Assembly (NCBI GenBank): GCA_030632885.1
Contig: DAOVTW010000033.1
Span: 1 to 34,944, forward strand
Source: JAIOSM01 sp023143455
GTDB lineage: Bacteria > Desulfobacterota > Desulfobacteria > Desulfobacterales > Desulfobacteraceae
DNA length: 34,944 nucleotides
Direction: 5' to 3'
Both the position numbers and the translations under genes were made by a program. Positions 1 through 8,489 of this stretch are shown here, piece by piece (position 1 is the stretch's first letter; each line of letters starts with the position of its first letter). The notes below the pieces were generated by a model. The model ran no database searches. It had not been told where the DNA came from and worked only from the letters and a program-made list of their open reading frames with translations.

Positions 1-2
1 AA

Positions 3-113
3 CTTGCAGGTGCATGGTGGAAAGAAGAAAATGCTGAAAATATGTTGGCTTTAAGAATTCTGCGTGAAAATAATGAATGGGATAAATATTGGCAGGATTT
101 AAAAGCAGCTTAA
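3..113 (+). CDS. Transposase, C-terminal end (ISKra4-like), cut by window edge
   Basis: An open frame enters from the left edge and ends at TAA 111-113, giving 36 residues that begin LAGAWWKEENAENMLALR and end KYWQDLKAA. The pattern 'WWK-EN-AE-ML-LR...W..YW' is the usual C-terminus of ISKra4-family transposases, as I recall the family. Downstream, the 9-bp direct repeat AACAGTTTT occurs at 120-128 and 145-153, flanking an A/T-G/C segment that could belong to the right end of the element. The element's left part is outside the window, so intactness cannot be judged. Family assignment is by motif recognition only. Confidence 0.6.
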   Translation, partial: LAGAWWKEENAENMLALRILRENNEWDKYWQDLKAA

Positions 114-223
114 TTTGCCAACAGTTTTAATTGCACCCGTTCGCAACAGTTTTGTTGACAAAAAGGAGCTTAATATCTATAATCCCAAATAATTATTCAC
201 AATCACAATAAAGGTGCTAAAAT

Positions 224-1207
224 ATGAATTTCAAATATTATATCAGCAGATATTTAAATTATAAATTAAATAAAAAAGAATACAAACAAAAACGAACTGT
301 TTTAAAGTCTTTTCCAAGTATAGCATTTATTGATCCAAGTAACGCGTGCAATTTAAAATGCCCATTATGTCCTACAGGCAATGGAACAAACCAATATTCA
401 AAAGGTATAATGAAATTTAGCTTATTTAAAAAAATATATGATAAGCTTGCCCCCTATTTAAAAGAATTGCACCTATATAATTGGGGTGAACCTTTATTAA
501 ATAAAGACTTAGCTAATTTTATTAAATACGCAAAAGAATCATATTCACCAAAAATCGTTGTGAGTTCAAATTTATCAGGATTCTCAAAAAAACGAGTAAG
601 TGAATTGATTAGATCACCTGTTGATCTAATAAGTGTTTCAGTTGATGGGACAACCCAGGAATCTTATGAAAAATATAGAGTTGGTGGTAATTTGGAATCA
701 GTATTAGAAAGCTTAAGATTTATGAGTGAAATAAAACATAAAGAAAAATTAAAAACCAGAATACGCTGGCAGTTCATTCCAATGAAACATAACCAAGAGG
801 AGATTGAAAAAGCAAAATTTTTGGCTAAAAGTATGAAACTTGAATTTCGTATTCATAGGCTGATAGTTGGTTTAAACTCTTTTGATTCAGATAGTATTGG
901 AAATTCAATTAAAAAGGATTCTGATTGGTTTCCTGATAAAAAGGAGTATTTCAGATACAAGGATATAAATAAAAAATATATATGTAACTTTCCCTGGGAC
1001 CGAATTATACTCCAGTGGGATGGCAACGTTGCTCCTTGTTGTGTAATTACAAATCCATCTGATTTATTTCCGGCAAATTGGGATGAACCTCTGGATTCGA
1101 TTTGGAACAGCCAATATTATATAAACGCAAGAGAAATAATTACCTCAAAAAAACGAATAAAAGGCTTTGTTTGCCAAAAGTGTATTGATAATAAAGGGTT
1201 CTTATAA
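224..1207 (+). CDS. Radical SAM/SPASM-domain protein
   Basis: The protein has 327 residues. The radical SAM [4Fe-4S] motif CX3CX2C is visible at Cys42, Cys46 and Cys49 (NACNLKCPLC), followed by the LYNWGEPLLN segment (the GGEP-type SAM-binding region) around residue 87. The C-terminal part carries a SPASM-type auxiliary cluster region: CNFPW, WDGNVAPCC and a final CQKC pair. Such enzymes use S-adenosylmethionine radicals to modify peptides, sugars or cofactors; the substrate here cannot be read from sequence. ATG 224 follows an AAAGGTG-like ribosome site. It lies beside a carbamoyltransferase and glycosyltransferases, where SPASM proteins often occur in O-antigen or capsule loci, so a polysaccharide role is an inference. 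An IS remnant lies just upstream. Confidence 0.85.
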   Translation: MNFKYYISRYLNYKLNKKEYKQKRTVLKSFPSIAFIDPSNACNLKCPLCPTGNGTNQYSKGIMKFSLFKKIYDKLAPYLKELHLYNWGEPLLNKDLANFIKYAKESYSPKIVVSSNLSGFSKKRVSELIRSPVDLISVSVDGTTQESYEKYRVGGNLESVLESLRFMSEIKHKEKLKTRIRWQFIPMKHNQEEIEKAKFLAKSMKLEFRIHRLIVGLNSFDSDSIGNSIKKDSDWFPDKKEYFRYKDINKKYICNFPWDRIILQWDGNVAPCCVITNPSDLFPANWDEPLDSIWNSQYYINAREIITSKKRIKGFVCQKCIDNKGFL

Positions 1208-1485
1208 TATTTTTTATTGATATTTTTCATATCCTTGTTTACCAAAATATCAAGGCGAAATTGAACTGAACAAAACCATTCCAACTTAAAAGAAGGAATA
1301 TCCAATATGCCATTCGAAAGGTGTTCAAGTTAAAGATGTTGCTCAGACTAAGACCTTTGCGAGACGAACAAATTCCTTGGATTATAACCTTTTGAGTAAA
1401 AAATTTAAAAGTCAGGACTCAAGTAAAGCAATTACAAGTCAAATCAAACATTTTAGATATACATCCATTTTACTTGATCACATCA
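1208..1485. other. Intergenic stretch, no supported gene
   Basis: This gap separates the convergent radical SAM gene and carbamoyltransferase gene. I see no convincing ORF, RNA gene or terminator hairpin. A short segment around 1350-1365 (AGACCTTTGCGAGAC) resembles the ends of some IS elements, so decayed mobile DNA is possible but unproven. Confidence 0.3.
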
Positions 1486-3246
1486 CTACTCAATCTCCTG
1501 CACAAGCACATTTTCCAAAGCCAGATATTTAAGACCTGATTTGTCAAATACATCCAGCGCATCTTTAGGCGAGTATACCACGGGAAAACCATGAAGGTTA
1601 AAGGAGGTATTGAGCACCACTGCCTTACCTGTAAGTTCACGATAATTGTCTATTAAACGATGATAATCAGGGTTGGTTTCTTTTTCAACCACCTGGGGTC
1701 GGCATGATCCATCGTATGGGTGTACTGCTGCAATGATTTCAGGTAATATTTCCTTTTTTGAATCAAAAGACAATATCATATGAGGTGCCTTTATACCTTT
1801 AGGATTGATAATATAATCATCAGCATATTCAGCAAGCATTGAAGGAGCAAACGGCATCCAAAAATCACGCTGTTTTATCATTGCATTAATAATATGAATT
1901 GTTTGCCAGCTCCCGGGGTCAGCCAGGATAGACCTATTCCCCAATGCTCTTGCTCCAAATTCCATTTTGCCTTTACATCTTGCAACAATCTGTCCTTTGG
2001 CCAGCAATTGGGCACAGCGTTTTTCTATGTCATCAATGGGTTCTATCTTGATTTTTTTGGTAAAATTGTATTGGTCTATTGCAGTATCTACATCTTTGGA
2101 GGAATATTCTGCACTCCAATAGGTAGGCCCAAGCGGCGGAATACTGTTTCCTTCTTTACTGAATTCTACATGGGCAGCCCATCCTGCTCCTATACTTATG
2201 CTCTCATCACCACAAGATGGAAACACATACAAAGATTCTACCTTTGGCATCTCCATAATCTTTTTATTTAATTTCACATTCATGAAAAGTCCACCGGCAA
2301 GAGCTATCTTATGAACACCTGTGACATCAATAACTCTTTCTATCCATTCAACAAAAAATTCTTCGATAAAAGCCTGAAGACCACCGGCAATCTGATCAAA
2401 ACGCTTATATTGTAATACATCTTTTAATACAGGTCCCATCTCAAAAGTGGATGGTACGCCTTTGTTCCTCACCCAGCCAAGAGGTTTGTCTTTTGTAAAA
2501 CGAAACAATGATTTAAAATAATCACAGATTTCTTGGCTTTGCCTGCCACCCTTAGCGTACGGTGCTAAACCCATGAGTTTATATTCATGTTCCAAAGGTG
2601 CAAATCCAAGCAAATAAGTTACAAAACTATAAAGTATAGGGACTGAGTCTTCTTGGGCTACATCACCCAGCTTTTCAAGCATGCCATTCTGCCCTATTCG
2701 GACCGAAGCTGAGAGATAGTCGCCAGCTCCGTCACATGTCAAAACAAGTATTTTATCTTTCATATTATTCTGACCGTAATAAGCTGTAGCTGCATGACAT
2801 AAATGATGATCAATAAAATGAATTTTTTGCTTATCAACACCTTGTTGTAGTAAAGGAAGCATTCTTTGACTTTGTTTTTTCTCAAGATGTTTCTTTCTTT
2901 TTCTCTTCTTTAGTCCCGGGAAAAGAGAATCTCTAAGCAACCGAATTTGTTTCTCTGCTTTTTTATAGATATTATCGGGCTTTGCATTGAATTTCTTTTC
3001 ATAACTACCTATTACATCATCCCGGGTTTTATGATTGATAACACCAAACCCACAAAACGCAATATGATCCACATCTTTTAGATTACAATTAGCTATCTTT
3101 AGAATTTCAAGGATGGAATTTTCAGGAAAACCTCCCTGGTTTTTATTCCTTGTGAGACGTTCTTCTTGGATGGCAGCAATAACTTCACCGTCTTGTAAAA
3201 ATGCCGCTGAGGCATTATGCCCATCGTGGATCGCCAATATTTTCAT
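1486..3246 (-). CDS. NodU/CmcH-family carbamoyltransferase
   Basis: At 586 residues it is full length for the family. The N-terminal Kae1/ASKHA-like half shows IHDGHNASAAF (His7, His10), QEERLTR, HHLCHAATAYY and the nucleotide-binding CDGAGD, then LMGLAPYA and LAGGLFMNVKLN. The C-terminal YrdC-like half shows FGARALGNRSILADP, FWMPFAPS, CRPQVV and VLNTSFNLHG. Family members transfer a carbamoyl group from carbamoyl phosphate via carbamoyl-adenylate to a hydroxyl of a sugar or antibiotic. With glycosyltransferases next door, the acceptor is most likely a surface glycan sugar (inference). The gene starts at ATG 3246 and reads away from the downstream glycosyltransferase operon. A lysine/arginine-rich insert (about residues 110-125) is unusual but probably a surface loop. 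Confidence 0.9.
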   Translation of the reverse strand: MKILAIHDGHNASAAFLQDGEVIAAIQEERLTRNKNQGGFPENSILEILKIANCNLKDVDHIAFCGFGVINHKTRDDVIGSYEKKFNAKPDNIYKKAEKQIRLLRDSLFPGLKKRKRKKHLEKKQSQRMLPLLQQGVDKQKIHFIDHHLCHAATAYYGQNNMKDKILVLTCDGAGDYLSASVRIGQNGMLEKLGDVAQEDSVPILYSFVTYLLGFAPLEHEYKLMGLAPYAKGGRQSQEICDYFKSLFRFTKDKPLGWVRNKGVPSTFEMGPVLKDVLQYKRFDQIAGGLQAFIEEFFVEWIERVIDVTGVHKIALAGGLFMNVKLNKKIMEMPKVESLYVFPSCGDESISIGAGWAAHVEFSKEGNSIPPLGPTYWSAEYSSKDVDTAIDQYNFTKKIKIEPIDDIEKRCAQLLAKGQIVARCKGKMEFGARALGNRSILADPGSWQTIHIINAMIKQRDFWMPFAPSMLAEYADDYIINPKGIKAPHMILSFDSKKEILPEIIAAVHPYDGSCRPQVVEKETNPDYHRLIDNYRELTGKAVVLNTSFNLHGFPVVYSPKDALDVFDKSGLKYLALENVLVQEIE

Positions 3247-3410
3247 TTATATCTTCCTTATTTTTATACAAAAAAACAAGAGGCTATGAACAAAAAAAAT
3301 GCTGATAGCCGCCTTAATTGTATCAATAATTGCACAAAATCATTGACCGGAGATTACAATAAAACACAAACCTTGTAAAGTTTTATCAGCAATTCAATCA
3401 TAATCATTTC

Positions 3411-3439
3411 TTGACTTTACAAAAAACTTTCCTTATAAA
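3411..3439 (+). promoter_or_regulatory. Sigma70-type promoter of the glycosyltransferase operon
   Basis: TTGACT (3411-3416) and TATAAA (3434-3439) are separated by exactly 17 bp. The element lies 42 bp upstream of ATG 3482, in the divergent gap to the carbamoyltransferase gene. This is a close match to the consensus, but unproven. Confidence 0.6.
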
Positions 3440-3481
3440 ACCTTAAATGCCAATATTTTTGAAAAAACAAGGTCAAATAAT

Positions 3482-4375
3482 ATGAATAACGATATTGATT
3501 ACCCAATTGTATCTGTTGTTATTCCAACCTATAATCGAAAAAATATTATAGTAAGGGCAATAGAATCTGTTCTTAATCAAACATATAAAAACTATGAAAT
3601 TATTATTGTTGATGATGGTTCAACCGATGGCACTGTTGATTATATAAAAAATAATTACAATTTTAAAATCAAATGTATTTCCCAGAAAAATATGGGGGCA
3701 TCTTCAGCCCGCAACAAAGGAATCTCAGAAGCAAAAGGTAAGTATGTTGCGTTTTTAGATTCTGATGATGAATGGATTAATTCCAAGCTTACAACTCAAG
3801 TTGCATTCCTTGAAAAAAACCCTGAAATCGCATTGCTATGCGGCAGGACATACAAATCAGATGATATTAAAAAAGTAAATTCACCATTAACAAAAAAAAT
3901 TGTTGGGAACTTGTTTAATACATTATATTCACATAGCTTTGTTTCCACTCCAACTGTTATTGTAAAAAAAGATGTTTTAGATCAGGTAGGTGGCTTTGAC
4001 ACAAATTATAAAAGCGCTGAAGATTTTGATCTCTGGCTTAAAATTACAAAAAATTATCAATGCGCATTTTTACCAGGTTTAATAGCCATTGTTAACAGAG
4101 GGGAAGATAATCTTAGTACTGATAAGATCACTTTACATCTTCATGCAGTAACAATCCTTGAAAGCCATTATGATAAAAAGCTTATTCCTCGCCGTGTATA
4201 TAAAAAAGCTATTTCAGATTCTTACATTGCTCTTGGTAGAAATCATTTAAAATCAGGACAAATTTCTCAGGCAAGAAAAAGTTTTATCAGCTCATTTAAA
4301 ATATATCCGATTCGATTTCGTTCTCTTCGATATTTGCTCAAAACAAGCTTTACAAATAATAGGCAAGGAAACTAA
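3482..4375 (+). CDS. Glycosyltransferase family 2
   Basis: The protein has 297 residues. The N-terminal GT-A fold is plain: VSVVIPTYNRKNIIVRAIES at about residues 10-29, NQTYKNYEIIIVDDGSTDGT, the nucleotide-sugar segment ASSARNKGI and the metal-binding DSDDEW (DXD motif) near residue 96. A later AEDFDLWLK segment is the usual family-2 acceptor/catalytic region (ED). It should move a sugar from a nucleotide sugar to a growing surface glycan at the cytoplasmic face of the membrane. It is the first gene of a plus-strand operon, with the next gene 6 bp downstream. Sugar specificity cannot be inferred. Confidence 0.9.
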   Translation: MNNDIDYPIVSVVIPTYNRKNIIVRAIESVLNQTYKNYEIIIVDDGSTDGTVDYIKNNYNFKIKCISQKNMGASSARNKGISEAKGKYVAFLDSDDEWINSKLTTQVAFLEKNPEIALLCGRTYKSDDIKKVNSPLTKKIVGNLFNTLYSHSFVSTPTVIVKKDVLDQVGGFDTNYKSAEDFDLWLKITKNYQCAFLPGLIAIVNRGEDNLSTDKITLHLHAVTILESHYDKKLIPRRVYKKAISDSYIALGRNHLKSGQISQARKSFISSFKIYPIRFRSLRYLLKTSFTNNRQGN

Positions 4376-4381
4376 TCAAGC

Positions 4382-5368
4382 ATGAAATTGTGTTATCTGC
4401 TTCATAATCGAGATGGTAAATTCTACAGGTACGAACAATATTTACCTTTTTTTGCTGAAAAAAATGTAAATATTTCAGTTGTTCAGCTTAAAAGTAATAT
4501 CTTTAGCAGGCTTAATAACCTTTTTAAAGCAAGTTTATCAGATGTTATAATAGTACGAAGAAAATTATTGCAGCCCTGGGAAAGTGTGTTCTTATTTTTA
4601 AGGTCTTGTAAAGTAATCTTTGATTTTGATGATGCAATATTATTTAAATCTTCACCACCTTATTATTCTTTTGTGCGCAAAATCAAATTTATAGCGCTGG
4701 TAAAAGCTTCTGATGTTATTATTGCAGGCAACTCATATTTAAAAGAATTGGCAGCAAAATATACTAAACAAGAAAAAATCTATATTTTGCCAACCACGGT
4801 TGATCTGTCAAAATACAAACAAAAAGACTACACTGTAAAATCTTCAAAAGTCACGATAGGATGGATCGGGAGCAAATCAACATTAAAATATCTCAAAGAA
4901 CTAATCCCGGTATTTAACAAGCTTGGCGAAAAATATAAAAATTTAAAGCTGAAAATTGTTGCTGATGCATTTTTTGATTGTGACAAATTATCGGTTGAAA
5001 AAAAAGCATGGAACTATGATGATGAAGTTGATGACCTGATAAGCTTTGATATTGGATTGATGCCCCTTGATGATAACGTATGGTCAAAAGGTAAATGCAG
5101 TTTTAAGTTAATTCAATATTTGGCAGTTGGAATCCCAAGTGTCTGCTCCCCTGTGGGTATGAATTGTGATGTCATCGAAAATGGCGAACAAGGGCTATGG
5201 GCAACTTCTTTGGATGATTGGGGAAATCAATTATCTAAATTAATTGAGGATATTGATTTAAGAAAAAAAATGGGATTAGCTGCCCACAAAAAAGCATGCC
5301 TTTATGATCAGGCATATATTTTTGACAAGTTTTATAAAATAATATGTGATACTCAGGAGCCTAAATGA
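4382..5368 (+). CDS. Glycosyltransferase family 4 (GT-B fold)
   Basis: The protein has 328 residues. A C-terminal GT-B nucleotide-sugar domain is visible from TIGWIGSKSTLKYL (about residue 158) through DIGLMPLDDN, and then KCSFKLIQYLAVGIPSVCSP, the region where family-4 enzymes bind the donor; the glutamate of the usual EX7E motif is not obvious. FDFDDAI near residue 80 is also seen in relatives of this group. It probably adds a sugar in the same pathway as the upstream family-2 enzyme. Its stop overlaps the next start by four bases (ATGA), so the two are translationally coupled. The annotated start has an AAGGAAA site at long spacing, and a slightly different start is possible. Confidence 0.82.
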   Translation: MKLCYLLHNRDGKFYRYEQYLPFFAEKNVNISVVQLKSNIFSRLNNLFKASLSDVIIVRRKLLQPWESVFLFLRSCKVIFDFDDAILFKSSPPYYSFVRKIKFIALVKASDVIIAGNSYLKELAAKYTKQEKIYILPTTVDLSKYKQKDYTVKSSKVTIGWIGSKSTLKYLKELIPVFNKLGEKYKNLKLKIVADAFFDCDKLSVEKKAWNYDDEVDDLISFDIGLMPLDDNVWSKGKCSFKLIQYLAVGIPSVCSPVGMNCDVIENGEQGLWATSLDDWGNQLSKLIEDIDLRKKMGLAAHKKACLYDQAYIFDKFYKIICDTQEPK

Positions 5369-6261
5369 TTAATGAATTAACTTATTATATGCTAAAAGCT
5401 TTTGTTTATCTGATAGCACACCTGCCACGCAAAGTTGGATTAAAACTTTTCGGTTTTATCGGATATATATGGTTCTTGCTGGATAAGAAACGGAAAAAGA
5501 AAGCTTTTAAAAATATAAGTACAAAATTTAATAAAAATATTGATAAAAAAGAAGCTGACAAACTTATTCTAAAAAGCTTTAGACACTTTTGTCAAAGCAT
5601 GTTTGAAGTTCTCTGGGGCACTTACATAAATCTTGAAACTTCTGATAAATGGTTTGAAGTCGAAGGCAAAGATATATTAGAAAAAGTTAAACAAAGCAGC
5701 AAAGGTACTTTTTTTATTACAAGTCATTTTGGAGTTTGGGAGTTGCTAGTACCTTTCTTTGAAAAAGAAAAAATAAAATGGCACTCTGTTTATCAACCCA
5801 TCAAGCCTGCTATTTTTGACCGATTTATGAAAGAAAAACGACTTAGATTCAAAACTGGAAATTTGCTACCCATAAACAAAGCACTTGAAGGTATAATTAC
5901 AGCTTTTAAAAATAATGAAGCAGTAGGATTAATAATTGATAAAAGAGTTTCAGCAGAAAAAGGGGTTGTTGTTAATTTCTTTGGCTCCAGAATAATAGTA
6001 AATAAAAACATTGCAAAGTTAGCCCTGCAAGCTCAAGTTCCTGTTATACCACTTTTCCTTGTCAGACAAAAAAACAATTATAAAGTAATTTTCCGCCCTG
6101 AAATAAAAATTATTCAAACAGGTGATATTATCAAAGACATTGAAAAAGCTACCCAACAATTTTTCACAACCATTGAAGGAGTAATTAAAGAATATCCTGA
6201 ACAATTTCCATGGTTTTATAATAGATGGAAACCTCGACCTTATAGTAGATTGGTTAAATAA
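5365..6261 (+). CDS. LpxL/HtrB-like lipid A (lysophospholipid) acyltransferase
   Basis: The 298 residues match the usual length of the family. The catalytic HX4E motif is present as SHFGVWE (His121, Glu126), followed by VYQPIKP, LIIDKR and a VPVIPLF segment. There is an N-terminal hydrophobic anchor (about residues 8-40), and a C-terminal EYPEQFPWFYNRWKPRP typical of lipid A late acyltransferases. These inner-membrane enzymes add a secondary acyl chain to lipid IVA-type acceptors. Its start overlaps the preceding glycosyltransferase stop. It faces lpxK convergently with only 14 bp between them, so lipid A genes meet here from two operons. The exact acceptor (lipid A or another lipid) is inferred. 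Confidence 0.85.
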   Translation: MINELTYYMLKAFVYLIAHLPRKVGLKLFGFIGYIWFLLDKKRKKKAFKNISTKFNKNIDKKEADKLILKSFRHFCQSMFEVLWGTYINLETSDKWFEVEGKDILEKVKQSSKGTFFITSHFGVWELLVPFFEKEKIKWHSVYQPIKPAIFDRFMKEKRLRFKTGNLLPINKALEGIITAFKNNEAVGLIIDKRVSAEKGVVVNFFGSRIIVNKNIAKLALQAQVPVIPLFLVRQKNNYKVIFRPEIKIIQTGDIIKDIEKATQQFFTTIEGVIKEYPEQFPWFYNRWKPRPYSRLVK

Positions 6262-6275
6262 TTAGAATATTTTTA

Positions 6276-7397
6276 TTATTTTGTTTTCAGATATACATTG
6301 AATTTGGTTGTTATAAGATTTTCAAATTTATCTTTATGTTCCGGCTTGAATTTGATTTTCACTCCTATAACAATCAAGCGTATCAAAGATAAAAAATCAG
6401 GTAATAACTCTTTAATTTTAATATAATCTTTTTGAGTTGTGCATAAAAAATCTGCCCCGCTCTCTTTATATTTTTCATATATTTCTATTAAATTTTCTTT
6501 CGTATACCAGTAATGATCTGGGAACTCAGCACAACCCTTGATTTTCATACCCATATTCTCACAGGTTGATCTAAAATCAGCATTATCTGCAATGCCGGAA
6601 AACAAAAAGGCATTGATCTTTAAATCGGTCGAATCAAAAGATGGCTGACAATTTATAAGATCTGCAACAAATGCAGAATGAGATGCATTAAATACTTGTT
6701 TGGTTTTAAACAATTCAGACTCTATTACTTGATCGGGTTTATCGCTTTTATCTGACCTTGTTAATATTACAGCATCACTTCGTTGCAGAGCGGCTTGCGG
6801 TTCTCTCAACCTGCCCCTTGGTATGAGGTGAAAATTGCCAAAAGGTTTAGTAAAATCACAAAGTAATAAATTAAGATCCCGTTTTAAGGCAATATGCTGA
6901 AAAGCATCATCAAGTATAATCACGTCAGGATTAAATTCTTTAATTGCCAACATTCCTGCCTGATACCTGTTTTTCCCCACAATAACCGGAATTTTTAAAC
7001 TTACAGCCATCATGCAGGCTTCATCTCCGGCTTCTCGTGCATCTAGGAAAAAATTTGAGCCGTCACTGACTATAGATTGAGCATCCTTATATGTACCCTG
7101 ATATCCTCGAGTTATAATGACCGGTTTATACCCAAGATTTTTTATAATCTTAGCCACATACATTGTCATTGGAGTCTTACCGGTACCGCCAACGGTAATA
7201 TTACCAATGCTGATAACAAAACAGGGAAGTTTTTTCTGTTTAATGAGCCTGCATTTATATAGTAAATTTCGGAACTTTATGCCGACAGAATAAATTTTTG
7301 AGCAACCCCAAAGAAAATTCTCAAAAGATAAAAAACCTTCTGAGCCAATGTTGCTTTTCATAATCTTTTCTATTTTCGCTGTAAGTTGCTGCTTCAT
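6276..7397 (-). CDS. lpxK: Tetraacyldisaccharide 4'-kinase
   Basis: The protein has 373 residues, slightly longer than the roughly 330 of E. coli LpxK. The P-loop VGGTGKTP sits at residues 69-76 after an N-terminal hydrophobic/amphipathic segment. Further motifs are ITRGYQG, a DDAFQH segment (usually DDGFQH; the glycine is alanine here), LIPRGRLREP and a C-terminal CTTQKDYIKI. LpxK phosphorylates the 4' position of tetraacyldisaccharide-1-phosphate to make lipid IVA at the cytoplasmic face of the inner membrane. It is the last gene of lptF-lptG-lpxK on the minus strand, 11 bp after lptG. Confidence 0.93.
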   Translation of the reverse strand: MKQQLTAKIEKIMKSNIGSEGFLSFENFLWGCSKIYSVGIKFRNLLYKCRLIKQKKLPCFVISIGNITVGGTGKTPMTMYVAKIIKNLGYKPVIITRGYQGTYKDAQSIVSDGSNFFLDAREAGDEACMMAVSLKIPVIVGKNRYQAGMLAIKEFNPDVIILDDAFQHIALKRDLNLLLCDFTKPFGNFHLIPRGRLREPQAALQRSDAVILTRSDKSDKPDQVIESELFKTKQVFNASHSAFVADLINCQPSFDSTDLKINAFLFSGIADNADFRSTCENMGMKIKGCAEFPDHYWYTKENLIEIYEKYKESGADFLCTTQKDYIKIKELLPDFLSLIRLIVIGVKIKFKPEHKDKFENLITTKFNVYLKTK

Positions 7398-7408
7398 AAC
7401 TCGTTCCG

Positions 7409-8488
7409 CTAATCATCGACTGTTATTAAAAACAAAACTGCAAAACAAAAGAAAAATAAATTTGCGATCCATGCACTTATTAATGGGGGTAAAACCTTGC
7501 CATATCCAAGGGACATACAAAATCCGTGCATGACATAATAAATAAAAGAAATTCCTATGCCAATGGCAATACCTAAGGGCATGTTTTCTTTTAAAATAGA
7601 TCTCATTCCAAGCGCAGCTCCAATCATAGCCATGAGCAGGCAAACAAAAGGAAAAGCGGTTTTTCCAAAAAGATCCACTCTATAAGATGTTGCATCATAT
7701 CCTTCACTCTCAACTTTATTAATATATTCTGCGAGCTCAAAAAAACTCATTTCATTAGATTTTTTTACAATTTTTGCAAGGTCTTCAGGCATAATATCCA
7801 GATAATATTCTTTGTTTTCAAATGACTCTACAATATAGTCATCTTCTATGTTACTGTATCTCTGTTCCAGAACTTTGGAAAATGACCATTCCCCATTTTG
7901 GTAAACACCTTTTTGGGCATCAATCCTTTTTGTCATATTAAAATTGTCATCAAGCTCAGTTAATATAATTCCTGCAATGGTTTTATCCTGGGGGTTAAAA
8001 TAATTGATGTGAATAATAATATTGTCTTGCTTTAACCACACGTCTTTCCTATCTCTATGGACTTCTTTTTTCCCCTTAATCACTTTGTTTTCTATAACAT
8101 TAGATTTTGCCTTGGTTATGGGTACAATAGTTTCTCCAAGAAAAAAAACGAGCAAAGTCAAAGCAATGCCTGACAGAATAACTGGTCTTACAAGATAATA
8201 CACACTGATTCCACCTGATTTAATTGCAATGAGTTCGTTATTTCTGTTCATAAGTCCGAACACGACAATAACAGAAAGAATCGCTACTGATGGAACACTG
8301 TCCACCAGCCTTATCGGAGCTCTTAAAAGTACATAGGCAAAAGTTTGAAATATTGTTGCCTGACTATCAAGGAACATATCAAGTTTAGCCAGATAATCCA
8401 CAGATATTATTATAAACAGGATAATTGTCTGGATAATCAGAAAAAATTTTATGAATTCTTTTAAATAATATTTGTGAAGAACAGACAT
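7409..8488 (-). CDS. lptG: LPS export ABC permease LptG
   Basis: The protein has 359 residues with YjgP/YjgQ architecture. It begins with YYLKEFIKFFLIIQTIILFIII as TM1, has two more membrane helices, then a periplasmic beta-jellyroll domain (about residues 130-255), and three C-terminal helices containing FLLFAMI/GAALGM-like and YYVMHGF segments. LptG pairs with LptF and ATPase LptB to pull LPS from the inner membrane onto the periplasmic bridge. The gene starts a single base after lptF ends, and lpxK follows. No LptB, LptA or LptC gene is seen in this window. LptF and LptG can be confused; I call this one LptG because it is the second of the pair. Confidence 0.9.
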   Translation of the reverse strand: MSVLHKYYLKEFIKFFLIIQTIILFIIISVDYLAKLDMFLDSQATIFQTFAYVLLRAPIRLVDSVPSVAILSVIVVFGLMNRNNELIAIKSGGISVYYLVRPVILSGIALTLLVFFLGETIVPITKAKSNVIENKVIKGKKEVHRDRKDVWLKQDNIIIHINYFNPQDKTIAGIILTELDDNFNMTKRIDAQKGVYQNGEWSFSKVLEQRYSNIEDDYIVESFENKEYYLDIMPEDLAKIVKKSNEMSFFELAEYINKVESEGYDATSYRVDLFGKTAFPFVCLLMAMIGAALGMRSILKENMPLGIAIGIGISFIYYVMHGFCMSLGYGKVLPPLISAWIANLFFFCFAVLFLITVDD

Positions 8489-8489
8489 T

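Noticed and set aside
1340..1370. IS-end-like sequence AGACCTTTGCGAGAC
   Set aside because: One short match, no inverted partner or target duplication, and no transposase frame; left as a remark only.
3247..3480. Second promoter or riboswitch in the divergent gap for the carbamoyltransferase
   Set aside because: No clear -35/-10 pair or structured leader was found for the minus strand.
7077..7533. Short plus-strand frames within lpxK and lptG
   Set aside because: They lie antisense to well-supported genes and carry no recognisable domain.
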